NCBI GenBank assembly: GCA_024636345.1
Contig: JAGXHG010000018.1
Coordinates: 1 to 53,611, forward strand
Direction of reading: 5' to 3'
From: Desulfobulbaceae bacterium
Lineage (GTDB): Bacteria > Desulfobacterota > Desulfobulbia > Desulfobulbales > Desulfocapsaceae
Length of the DNA: 53,611 nucleotides
Shown: in pieces, positions 1 through 7,577 of the stretch
Layout of the letters: every line of letters begins with the position of its first letter
How positions within the stretch are numbered: position 1 is the stretch's first letter
The notes under the pieces: generated by a model
What the model saw: the letters and a program-made list of their open reading frames with translations, nothing else
The model's database searches: none
What the model was told of the DNA's origin: nothing
Program-made: the position numbers and the translations under genes

Positions 1-111
1 AGTAATATTTTTGAATATATAGAGGTCTTTTACAATCGCCAGAGGCGTCACTCGTCTATAGGATACTTGAGCCCAGCAGCATATGAGGCTGCTTATCAAA
101 AAGCTGCGTAA
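1..111 (+). CDS. IS3-family transposase OrfB, C-terminal 36 codons (cut by window edge)
   Basis: Reading frame 1 is open from the first base and ends with TAA at 109-111. The visible protein contains [19 protein letters not shown], the well-known C-terminal signature of IS3-family OrfB (DDE integrase-core) transposases. OrfB joins with OrfA by frameshifting to catalyse copy-out/paste-in transposition. Only the tail is visible, so intactness cannot be judged. The element's right end follows directly. Family assignment is secure; the subgroup is not determined. Confidence 0.88.
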   Translation, partial: SNIFEYIEVFYNRQRRHSSIGYLSPAAYEAAYQKAA

Positions 112-116
112 TTATT

Positions 117-141
117 TGTCCGGAAAAGTCTTGCCAGATCA
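117..141 (+). mobile_element. Right terminal inverted repeat of the IS3-family element (probable)
   Basis: Directly after the transposase stop the sequence runs TGTCCGGAAA ... GCCAGATCA. IS3-family ends typically begin TGATCT/TGATC on one side and finish AGATCA on the other, so 141 is the likely outer edge. The left end is outside the window, so the repeat cannot be paired here. A small palindrome, TGTAAAC-tt-GTTTACA (146-161), lies just outside and may belong to the target. Confidence 0.55.
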
Positions 142-247
142 TTTGTGTAAACTTGTTTACATAAATGCTGAGAAGCGCAGTGGCTCGAACGCCTTGATAG
201 GTGTAGCCTTTAGGCGGAACCTGTCAGGGTGTTCGAGTTTACTCAAC

Positions 248-297
248 AGCACCATGATAAGCTCGTCCGCGTTAGCGGGCGAGCTTATCATGGTGCT
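248..297. repeat. 23-bp near-perfect inverted repeat
   Basis: Arms at 248-270 and 275-297 are complementary at 22 of 23 positions with a 4-nt spacer (GTTA). The left arm begins AGCACCATGATAAGCTCG. There is no T-run on either side, so it does not look like an ordinary terminator. It may be a REP-like or IS-derived palindrome; its position close to an IS end is suggestive only. Confidence 0.8.
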
Positions 298-484
298 AGG
301 CAGATTCTGTCTAGTATTTCCTTGAATCTTGAGTCGCTTGTGTTTTTCACATATCTTCATAACATTTTGAGAATACCTGATGCGGCAGCTAATAACAATA
401 TCTGCAGCAGAGAATGTTGCATCTCATGGCAGTGCCCAGACCTGTTTACTCAGTTGATCCCAAGTGTGGTTTGCTGCCGGGCTG

Positions 485-2107
485 TTATGAGCTGCAGGAG
501 AGCATGGAGCAGCCGGGGCTGTTGCGGGCCCATTCTGGTCGTTTGCAGAAAAAGTGTTCCCGGTCGGGCTGTTCATCGTAGGGGCGGCGGACAAGGTCGA
601 GGAGTTCATCCACCATGGAGAAGTCGCCGTTTTCGGCCTTGTCGATGGCGAGTTGGGCCATATAATTGCGGAGGACATATTTGGGGTTGACCCGGTTCAT
701 TCGTCTTCTTCGCTCTTCGTCAGGCAGATTATCCTGGTGCAGCCGGGTGATATAGGTGCCGAGCCAGTTGTCGATGCGCCTTTGGTAGTCCTCGGTGATG
801 GCCTCAGGCTGGTACCAGGCGTCCCTGAAGGGGAGAAGGGTTTCGGGCTGGCCTGTGTGGTCTCCGCTTGTCGGAATCGATGCCAGTTGCCGGAAGAAGA
901 TGGTCATATCGGTTTCGACGAGCTGGAGGATATCTAGTAGCTCGGTGATGATCGACTCATCCGTCTGGGCAATAAATGCTGAAAAACCGAGTTTTGCGGT
1001 CATCATCTGGTTCCATTCCTGGAAGAACAGCTCATTGTACATCGCCAGCGCTTCCTCAAAAGGTTCGGCCTGATTGACCAGGGGATAGATGGCATTGGCG
1101 AGCTGGAGCAGATTCCACTGGCCGATATGGGGCTGGTTGCCGAAGCTGTAGCGGTGGCCTTGACTGTCGGTGGTGTTGGGGGTCCAGTTAGCATCAAATC
1201 CTTCCAGCCAGCCGTAGGGGCCGTAATCGATGGTCAGGCCGAGGATGGACATGTTGTCGGTATTCATCACCCCATGGACGAAGCCGACCCGCATCCAGTG
1301 GACGATCATGACGGCGGTTCTGCGGCAGATCTCCCTGAACCATTCCAGATAAATCGCTGTTGACGGCTCGCCGAGATGGGGGAAGTCGGTGCGGATGGTA
1401 TAGTCAACCAGTTGCTTCAAGAGAGTAGTCTCGCCCCGTACGGTGAGAAGCTCATAGTTGCCGAAGCGGAGAAAGGATGGCGCTATCCGGCAGACAATGG
1501 CACCCGGCTCATCCTTGGGGTGGCCGTCATAGAACATGTCCCGTTCCACCAGCTCGCCGGAGCTGATCACGCTCAGCGCCCGGCTGGTCGGTATCCCGAG
1601 GTGGTGCATGGCCTCGCTGCAGAGAAACTCCCGGATCGAGGAACGGAGAACGGCCAGCCCGTCTGCTCCGCGAGAGTAGGGAGTGGGGCCGGCTCCTTTT
1701 AATTGTATTATCCAGCGCTCGCCCTGGTTGTTGATTACTTCTCCCAGGTTGATTGCCCGTCCGTCTCCCAGCTGTCCGGCCCAGTTGCCGAACTGATGGC
1801 CGCCATAACACATGGCAAAGGGCTCCATGCCGGGAAGCAGCTTGTTGCCGGCAAATATCTCGGTAAAAGATGGGGTTTCACAGGCCTCCGGGGAAAGATC
1901 AAGGAACGCCGCGACCTCCCGGCTGCAGGCAACAAGCTTTGGATCGGCAACCTGTGTCGGCAGGACGCGGGAGTAACAGGCGCCTGTGACCTGGCGGCGA
2001 AAGTTGTCCGTTTGCTGGTCGCCCGGCAGTTCCCGGACAAATTTGTTGTCAAAGTGCAATGAGATGGGGTGCGTCTTTTCGGGCTGGGCGGGTGTCGGTG
2101 TTTTCAT
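485..2107 (-). CDS. selO: Protein adenylyltransferase SelO (YdiU/UPF0061 family)
   Basis: The protein has 540 residues. SelO is a pseudokinase-fold enzyme that transfers AMP from ATP to Ser/Thr/Tyr of target proteins, linked in bacteria to redox stress. Seen here: the conserved YGGHQFGNWAGQLGDGRA block (residues ~101-118), the nucleotide-binding LKGAGPTPYSRGADG (~136-150), and the catalytic-loop/metal region HGVMNTDNM (~278-286) followed by DYGPYG (~294). The C-terminus ends Cys-Ser-Ser; eukaryotic SelO carries selenocysteine near this end, but here the codon is TGC and the stop is TAA, so it is a cysteine form. No strong Shine-Dalgarno is seen at the ATG. Monocistronic; a palindromic element lies just upstream. 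Confidence 0.93.
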   Translation of the reverse strand: MKTPTPAQPEKTHPISLHFDNKFVRELPGDQQTDNFRRQVTGACYSRVLPTQVADPKLVACSREVAAFLDLSPEACETPSFTEIFAGNKLLPGMEPFAMCYGGHQFGNWAGQLGDGRAINLGEVINNQGERWIIQLKGAGPTPYSRGADGLAVLRSSIREFLCSEAMHHLGIPTSRALSVISSGELVERDMFYDGHPKDEPGAIVCRIAPSFLRFGNYELLTVRGETTLLKQLVDYTIRTDFPHLGEPSTAIYLEWFREICRRTAVMIVHWMRVGFVHGVMNTDNMSILGLTIDYGPYGWLEGFDANWTPNTTDSQGHRYSFGNQPHIGQWNLLQLANAIYPLVNQAEPFEEALAMYNELFFQEWNQMMTAKLGFSAFIAQTDESIITELLDILQLVETDMTIFFRQLASIPTSGDHTGQPETLLPFRDAWYQPEAITEDYQRRIDNWLGTYITRLHQDNLPDEERRRRMNRVNPKYVLRNYMAQLAIDKAENGDFSMVDELLDLVRRPYDEQPDREHFFCKRPEWARNSPGCSMLSCSS

Positions 2108-2126
2108 GGCTGGCTCGATTCGTTAA

Positions 2127-2269
2127 TGGGTACCTTGAAAAATGGTCTTTTTGTTCAAACTCTGCGTTGTTCAGAAAATTTTATCCTCGGAATATCAAAT
2201 ATATGCCTGCGGTAAAATTTTCTTCACGCCTTGATCTTGAGCAAAAATCCTAATTTTTCAAGGTACCCA
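2127..2269. repeat. 143-bp imperfect palindrome with 17-bp perfect terminal inverted repeats (MITE-like)
   Basis: TGGGTACCTTGAAAAAT at 2127-2143 is repeated exactly in inverse orientation at 2253-2269. The interior is also roughly self-complementary: AGAAAATTTTATCC on the left matches GGTAAAATTTTCT on the right, and TTGTTCAAA matches the complement of TTGAGCAAA. The whole block could fold as one long hairpin. It has no coding capacity. It may be a non-autonomous miniature element or a structured repeat. Related GGGTACC/ACCTTGAAA pieces occur at about 3058-3072 and 3196-3207. Confidence 0.7.
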
Positions 2270-2302
2270 AATGATCATCGGAACGCGGCAGGGATGGAGA
2301 GG

Positions 2303-2343
2303 GAAAAATAAAGCCCTCCAGCTTGTTGGGGCGATGGAGGGCT
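2303..2343 (-). terminator. Rho-independent terminator of tpx
   Basis: On the minus strand a 9-bp stem (AGCCCTCCA / TGGAGGGCT; plus-strand arms 2312-2320 and 2335-2343) with a 14-nt loop is followed by TTTATTTTTC. It lies about 40 bp past the tpx stop codon. Confidence 0.85.
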
Positions 2344-2383
2344 CAGGGATTAAGGGGATTGAGGGTATCAATCCTGCAACCAA

Positions 2384-2887
2384 TCAGCCACGCAGAAAAG
2401 CAAGCGCCTCCTCATAATCAGGTTCCTGGGTGATCTCCGGCACCTGCTGGGTGTAGACAACCTTTCCGGCGGGATCGATCACGACAATGGCCCGGGAAAG
2501 CAGACCTGCCAGGGGCGGGCTGACAATCGTCACCCCGTAGTCTTTGCCGAAATCAGTAAAGCGGAAGCAGGAGAGCGGGATAACATCTTTGAGGCCCTCG
2601 ACTTCACAGAATCGCTCGTGGGCAAAAGGAAGATCGGCAGAAATACAGAGCACCACAGTGTCTTTCAGCTCGCCAGCCTCTTTGTTGAAGCGTCTGACCG
2701 ATGCCGCGCATACCGAAGTGTCAATGCTGGGAAAGATGTTGAGCACAACGGTTTTCCCGGCATAATCCTGCAGTTTGCCGTCGGAAAGATCTGTTCTGGT
2801 GAGGGTAAAGGCGGGTGCCTGGGTATTGATTGCGGGCAGGTTACCTACCGTATCTATCGGGTTTCCCTGCAATGCTATCTTAGCCAT
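2384..2887 (-). CDS. tpx: Thiol peroxidase (Tpx-type peroxiredoxin)
   Basis: The protein has 167 residues, the normal Tpx length. It reduces hydrogen and alkyl peroxides using thioredoxin. The peroxidatic Cys60 sits in PSIDTSVCAASVR and the resolving Cys94 in AHERFCEVEG, the spacing known for atypical two-cysteine Tpx. Some anaerobes have selenocysteine at the peroxidatic site; here it is an ordinary cysteine codon. A clear AAGGAG precedes the ATG by 6-7 nt on the minus strand, and a TATAAT-like -10 lies ~80 nt upstream. Monocistronic with its own terminator. Confidence 0.96.
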   Translation of the reverse strand: MAKIALQGNPIDTVGNLPAINTQAPAFTLTRTDLSDGKLQDYAGKTVVLNIFPSIDTSVCAASVRRFNKEAGELKDTVVLCISADLPFAHERFCEVEGLKDVIPLSCFRFTDFGKDYGVTIVSPPLAGLLSRAIVVIDPAGKVVYTQQVPEITQEPDYEEALAFLRG

Positions 2888-3276
2888 GGTAATCTCCTTT
2901 TTATTTTTGAAAATGGGGATCGTGTACGCCCGAGAGGCCGTTACACTGATCCTCTAATTTTTGTATTATAATGCTTTGTACTGTTGATTACCAGACAGGG
3001 CGGTTTAAATTATCAAAAAAATAGAGGGATGCCATGCTTGCGGGGATCTTTTTTTTAAGGGTACCCTTGAATTTGTTCCCGGTTATCACGCTTGTTAAAG
3101 GGATGTTGTCCCGACAGTTAAAGATGTATTACAGAGCAGAAAAATATTATACTCATGGGAGTGAGAGAGCTGCGAGATGAAGGGCAGAGGTTGGATACCT
3201 TGAAATCAGCAGTAATCGCACTAGTGTATAATAATGTAAGATAACAAAAAAATTTCTGGTTCATGGAGTGTAGTTA
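2888..3276. other. Divergent intergenic region tpx / DUF1566 gene
   Basis: This 389-bp region must carry the tpx promoter (TATAAT-like hexamer on the minus strand near 2967-2975) and that of the DUF1566 gene (TATAAT near 3230-3236). Partial copies of the GGGTACC/CCTTGAAA motif occur at ~3058-3072 and ~3196-3207. I see no gene or RNA in it. Confidence 0.45.
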
Positions 3277-4293
3277 ATGAGACATCTATTACAAACCGGC
3301 CAAAGAGGTTGTTACAACAGCAAAGGAGTGGAGGTGCCCTGTGCCGGGAGCGGTCAGGATGGGGAATACCGGATAGGTGAACCTTGGCCTGAAAACCGTT
3401 TTGAGGTGCAGGGAGAGGTCGTCCGCGATAATCTTACCGGCCTTCAATGGACTGGAGATGCAAATATTGGCAGTTTTCCCGTTAGTTGGCAGGAAGCACT
3501 GGACCAGATCAAGGTTTTGAACAAGGACGGGTACGGCGGCTTCGGGGATTGGCGGCTGCCTGACCGTCGTGAGTTCCGCAGTCTGATGAGCTATCAGGCA
3601 AGGAAGCCATCCCTGCCTGTTGATCATCCCTTCCGCAATGTCTTTCTGGGCTGGTACTGGACTTCCACCAGCGCTGCCATCCATCCTGATTATGCCTGGT
3701 CTGTGCACCTTGAAGGGGCACGTATGTTTTATGGCCAAAAGGACCAGTATTATCTGTTCTGGCCTGTCCGTGGCACAGGAAACGGGTTGTTGGCGGCAAC
3801 CGGGGCGGACAGGTGTCTCGATGAGTCCGGCCAGGAAATCTCCTGTCCGGGAAGCGGTCAGGATGGGGAGTTTCTGTCGGGCTTTCCCTGGCCGCAACCG
3901 AGATTTGCGGTCGAGGGTGCCCTTGTTAGCGATAAACTGACGGATCTTGTCTGGGCCAGGGGAGCGAATGTGACACAGCAGGCCGTCACCTGGGACGACG
4001 CGCTGCAGGCAATCCGTGAGCTGAACAGGGATGGTTATGGAGGAGTCAGCAACTGGCGGCTGCCGAATATTAATGAACTGGAATCGCTGGTGGACTGCCG
4101 CTCTCATTCTCCTGCCCTGTCTGTCGGCCATCCCTTTGAGGAGACGCAGGAGGCATATTGGTCATCCACAACCAGCTTTTTTGAAACCGATTGGGCCTGG
4201 GTCCTTTATCTGCACAAAGGGGCTTGCGGCGTTGGTTATAAGCCCGGCAAGACCTTTCATGTGTGGCCGGTGACGTCCATGCCGGAACCATGA
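3277..4293 (+). CDS. DUF1566 (Lcl C-terminal domain) protein with two tandem domains
   Basis: The protein has 338 residues and two homologous halves. Half one (about 5-168) runs from CYNSKGVEVPCAGSGQDGE through NLTGLQW, GYGGFGDWRLPDRRE, YWTSTS to FWPVRG. Half two (about 182-335) repeats this as CLDESGQEISCPGSGQDGE, KLTDLVW, GYGGVSNWRLPNINE, YWSSTT, VWPV. This is the DUF1566/Lcl pattern, found in many deltaproteobacterial surface or secreted proteins with C-type-lectin-like folds; the role is unknown. No signal peptide is visible at the chosen ATG, and the ribosome site (GGAG) is weak and rather far, so an upstream start remains possible. It is 23 bp from the following glycosyltransferase gene and may be co-transcribed. 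Confidence 0.82.
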   Translation: MRHLLQTGQRGCYNSKGVEVPCAGSGQDGEYRIGEPWPENRFEVQGEVVRDNLTGLQWTGDANIGSFPVSWQEALDQIKVLNKDGYGGFGDWRLPDRREFRSLMSYQARKPSLPVDHPFRNVFLGWYWTSTSAAIHPDYAWSVHLEGARMFYGQKDQYYLFWPVRGTGNGLLAATGADRCLDESGQEISCPGSGQDGEFLSGFPWPQPRFAVEGALVSDKLTDLVWARGANVTQQAVTWDDALQAIRELNRDGYGGVSNWRLPNINELESLVDCRSHSPALSVGHPFEETQEAYWSSTTSFFETDWAWVLYLHKGACGVGYKPGKTFHVWPVTSMPEP

Positions 4294-4316
4294 AAGCCAA
4301 GGCCTGGATATAAGTT

Positions 4317-5474
4317 ATGGAAGCCATGCTGCTTGTTGCTGTCACCATTTTTATCATTATGGCCTGGCTGACCCTGGACATTGCTCTCGGCAGTCTTAAG
4401 CTGGGCAGTCTGGGCGATATTACCCCGACTGCAAGGGATACGCCTCTGGTCTCAATCATTGTCCCGGCCTGTAATGAGGCGGAGACTATTGCTCCGGCAC
4501 TGGCCACCCTTTTGGCCCAGGACTATGCCAACCTGGAAATTGTCGTGGTCAATGATCGCTCCACGGATGGAACCGGGGAGATCCTGCGGGAGATGCAGCT
4601 GCGGCATCCTGAGCTCATCGTCCTCGATATCGATGAACTGCCGGAGGGCTGGCTCGGCAAGCATCATGCCCTGCACTGCGGAGCCGCTCTGGCAAAGGGC
4701 GACATTCTCCTTTTTACCGATGCCGATATTCATATGGCTCCCAGCACCGTAAGCCGGGCTGTCAACCGTCTTGGGCAGGCCGGGTTGGATCACCTCTGTC
4801 TTATCTTCAAGAATAAGGCGACAGGTTGGCTGCTCAACAGTCTCATTCTTGATGCGGGCAGCGGGCTTTTTCTGCTTTTCAAGCCGTGGCTGGCCAGCAA
4901 TCCCAGGAGTAAACGCTTCATGGGGGTTGGGGCCTTCAATATGGTCCGCCGCCGGGCCTATGCGCAGGTGGGGGGACATGCTGCCATCAAAACCCATCCC
5001 ATCGACGACCTTATGCTGGGCAAGATCATCAAGGAGGCGGGCCTGCATCAGGAATGCCTCAGCGGCTATGATTTTGTCACGGTCAACTGGTACAATTCCA
5101 CCCGGGCCATGATCGACGGTCTGATGAAGAATATCTTTGCCCTGGCCAACTTCAATACGGCTCTGGCCCTGAGCGGGGTCTTGGGGCTTGGTCTGCTCAC
5201 CATCCTGCCGCAATGGGGTCTCCTGTTTGCCCATGGTCCGGCCCGGCTTTTCTTTGGACTCACCGTGGCCCTGCGTCTCGCCTTTTTCAGCCAGGCGGCC
5301 CGTCATAGCGGGCTATCCCCCTGGCTGGCACCGGCGGCCTTGATTACTCCCTATCTCACGATTTATATAATTCTCCGGGCTACATTCCTTACCTTGAAAA
5401 ACAACGGTATCCTCTGGCGGGGCAGCCATTATTCTCTGGATGAGCTGCGCCGGAAGAATCGTTCTCTCTTGTAA
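4317..5474 (+). CDS. Membrane-associated family 2 glycosyltransferase
   Basis: The protein has 385 residues: an N-terminal membrane segment (~3-22), a GT-A domain with VSIIVPACNEAETI (~43), VVVNDRSTDGTG (~76) and the metal-binding FTDADIHM, and then hydrophobic C-terminal segments (~275-365). The LPEGWLGKHHAL motif is typical of GT2 enzymes near CrtQ/HpnB, which act on carotenoid or hopanoid-type lipids, but the substrate cannot be assigned here. It probably uses a nucleotide-sugar at the cytoplasmic membrane face. Follows the DUF1566 gene on the same strand. Confidence 0.85.
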   Translation: MEAMLLVAVTIFIIMAWLTLDIALGSLKLGSLGDITPTARDTPLVSIIVPACNEAETIAPALATLLAQDYANLEIVVVNDRSTDGTGEILREMQLRHPELIVLDIDELPEGWLGKHHALHCGAALAKGDILLFTDADIHMAPSTVSRAVNRLGQAGLDHLCLIFKNKATGWLLNSLILDAGSGLFLLFKPWLASNPRSKRFMGVGAFNMVRRRAYAQVGGHAAIKTHPIDDLMLGKIIKEAGLHQECLSGYDFVTVNWYNSTRAMIDGLMKNIFALANFNTALALSGVLGLGLLTILPQWGLLFAHGPARLFFGLTVALRLAFFSQAARHSGLSPWLAPAALITPYLTIYIILRATFLTLKNNGILWRGSHYSLDELRRKNRSLL

Positions 5475-5492
5475 ATCAGCAGATTGAAGCTG

Positions 5493-7166
5493 TCAGGATT
5501 TGTCAGATTCCGTCACTGGATATTGGGGAATAACGGTGTTGGGAACAACGAATTGTGCTTTACAGACCAGGCCGGTTGTCTTGCACACATGGTCGGCATA
5601 GCCGGCACCGGCCTCGGAATAGATATTGTAGGCAGCAGTTGCCCCGGCTTCTTCCAGCTCCAGGCGATGATCCTCAAAACGGGATGAGGCGGTGACCGGG
5701 CCTTTGAACCCTGCTGATTGAATCTCCTGCAGGGCCAGCATGTTTGCCTGATGGTTGGTAAAGGCCAGCATGATGATCTTGATCTTGTCCAGATCAATTT
5801 TGCGCCAGAAATCATAATCCGTGGCATCTCCCCAGATGACCCGGCGTCTCTCCTTATGATGCATTTTGACGATTTTCATGTTGAGATCCACGGCAAGCAC
5901 CTTCTCTCCCTGGCGTTCCCTGGTGACGTCATAAGCCATGGTTCCGAAGGGGCCCATGCCAAAGATGAGGATTTCGGCACCGTGCAGATCAATCCGGGAG
6001 TCATCCCGATGTCGGGTTTTTGTTTCAAAACGGTGGAGCAGCGGGGCAAAGTAGTTATAGAGGAGATTGGCCTTGCTGTTCAGGGGTGCGGAAAGCAGGA
6101 AGGAGAAGGTGAGCGCCAGGGCGACGATGATGATCCAGTCGGGGCTGAGCCAGCCATTTTTGGCGGCGATGGCAGTGACCAGCAGGCCGAACTCGGAATA
6201 GTTGGAGAGGGCAAGTGTCGCCAGGATACTGGTCCTGGCGCGGAGACGAAAGCGGGTCAGGACGAGATAGTAGAAGGATGATTTTACTGACAGCGCAACT
6301 ACCAGTCCGAGGGCAATGAGCGCGTGGTCGATGGTGGGAGTGCCGCTCAGGCCGATCTGAAAGAAAAAGCTGACCAGGAAGAGATCTTTGAAGCTGTAGA
6401 GGGAGGCCGCCAGCTCCGTTGAGCGCGGATGGGAGCCGATCAGCATGCCGATGATCAGGGCGCCCAGATCCGGTTTCAGTCCCACCAGGGTAAAACTGGT
6501 CGTGCCTACGACCAGAGCGATGAAAAGCCCGCCCAGGGGAAGAAGTTCCCCGTGACCGAGATGGTCGATGAGGTGAAGGAGAAGCGGTCGGATGGCAAAG
6601 AGAAAAAGGGGCAGAGCCAGGGCCCAGATGGAGGGAAATTCCCCCTTGGAGAGGGTCAAAAAGAAAACGGCCATCAGGTCCTGCATGATCAGGATGCCAA
6701 TGGAGGCCCGGCCATGCATGGCGTTGAGCTCTCCTTTCTCTTCCAGAAACTTGATGGCAAAGATGGTGCTGGAAAAGCTGAGGGCCAGTCCGATAAGGGC
6801 GGCCTGGGCAAGGTTCAAATTGGTGAGATGGGCCACGCCGAACATTCCTGCGCCCAGGATCAGCAGAGTCAGAAAGGAAATGGTGAATAGGGCATGAATA
6901 GTGCTTCCTCCCCAGATTTCTGGTTTGGTCAACCCCTTGAGGTCAAGCTTGAGGCCGATGGAGAAGAGAAGCAGGATGATGCCCAGGTCGGCAATCTTGT
7001 CGAGTGCCAGGGAACCGGCGGTCAGGCCGAGAAAGTTCATGAGGAAACCGGCCAGGAGAAAACCGAGCATGGGTGGCAGGCTGAGCCGTTTGAAGATGAA
7101 ACCGGAAAGAAAGGCGCTTCCTATCCAGATACTGTTGATATACGGTGTGGCTTGAGCAAGTTCCAT
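5493..7166 (-). CDS. Kef-type cation:proton antiporter (CPA2) with TrkA-N domain
   Basis: The protein has 557 residues. The first ~380 contain about a dozen hydrophobic helices of the Na+/H+ exchanger (CPA2) fold, and a Rossmann NAD-binding RCK/TrkA-N domain follows (EILIFGMGPFGTMAYD, ~residue 395 onward). Such proteins move K+ or Na+ against H+ under nucleotide control. The domain order matches KefB/YbaL-like transporters, but the glutathione-binding features of true KefB/KefC were not identified, so no gene symbol is given. It converges with the glycosyltransferase gene, with 18 bp between stop codons. Confidence 0.88.
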   Translation of the reverse strand: MELAQATPYINSIWIGSAFLSGFIFKRLSLPPMLGFLLAGFLMNFLGLTAGSLALDKIADLGIILLLFSIGLKLDLKGLTKPEIWGGSTIHALFTISFLTLLILGAGMFGVAHLTNLNLAQAALIGLALSFSSTIFAIKFLEEKGELNAMHGRASIGILIMQDLMAVFFLTLSKGEFPSIWALALPLFLFAIRPLLLHLIDHLGHGELLPLGGLFIALVVGTTSFTLVGLKPDLGALIIGMLIGSHPRSTELAASLYSFKDLFLVSFFFQIGLSGTPTIDHALIALGLVVALSVKSSFYYLVLTRFRLRARTSILATLALSNYSEFGLLVTAIAAKNGWLSPDWIIIVALALTFSFLLSAPLNSKANLLYNYFAPLLHRFETKTRHRDDSRIDLHGAEILIFGMGPFGTMAYDVTRERQGEKVLAVDLNMKIVKMHHKERRRVIWGDATDYDFWRKIDLDKIKIIMLAFTNHQANMLALQEIQSAGFKGPVTASSRFEDHRLELEEAGATAAYNIYSEAGAGYADHVCKTTGLVCKAQFVVPNTVIPQYPVTESDKS

Positions 7167-7278
7167 GGCATCCTTTTTGATATGAAGAGTACGATAAAAA
7201 ACAGTATTAATAGCATTATGGACTGCTTGTCAATGATCTGTTGCTGGGGACGCGCTCAATTTTTTCTGTCTAATTTTC

Positions 7279-7307
7279 TTGACGATGCGTCCTGAAACGG
7301 GTATAGA
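7279..7307 (+). promoter_or_regulatory. Sigma-70-type promoter upstream of ffs
   Basis: TTGACG (7279-7284), a 17-bp spacer and TATAGA (7302-7307). A start near 7314 would leave ~75 nt of leader before the conserved SRP RNA, so the RNA may be processed or a second promoter may be used. Confidence 0.55.
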
Positions 7308-7388
7308 AATGCTTTCAGAAATTGGGAAGTGGATTGTGCGTGTCGCAGATCCTGCCTTTTTTCTGTCCAATTCCAGATTTCGGTTTTT

Positions 7389-7490
7389 GATAGCCGGGTC
7401 CTGTGCAACAACGATTCACGAACTCCGCCAGGTCCGGAAGGGAGCAACGGTAGTGACCCTCTTTGTGTGCCACAGGGTGCCCGGCTATCA
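7389..7490 (+). ncRNA. ffs: Small signal recognition particle RNA (4.5S-type)
   Basis: The ends GATAGCCGGG and CCCGGCTATC pair to close a long hairpin, and the apical part holds the invariant Ffh-binding motif CCAGGTCCGGAAGGGAGCAA. Length (~100 nt) fits the bacterial small SRP RNA. It works with Ffh to target nascent membrane proteins. A T7 run follows the closing stem (7491-7497), so the RNA's own stem acts as terminator. The ffs-dnaX-ybaB-recR order is common in proteobacteria. Confidence 0.95.
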
Positions 7491-7577
7491 TTTTTTTGTG
7501 AAGTCGCTTTTTTTTCAGTTTGTCCGGACTCACTGCAACTGTGATAGAATAATCCTGCTCTCCTCCTGAAGAATCCC

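Larger units (their letters stand above)
112..484. other. Intergenic stretch between IS3 end and selO
   Basis: I see no convincing gene. The stretch holds the IS end (117-141), a 7+7 bp palindrome (146-161) and a strong inverted repeat (248-297). Short open frames cross it on both strands but mainly because of the palindrome; none has a ribosome site or a recognisable product. Confidence 0.6.

Noticed and set aside
485..500. Selenocysteine at the C-terminus of SelO
   Set aside because: The C-terminal codons read Cys-Ser-Ser (TGC AGC TCA) followed by TAA; no TGA is present.
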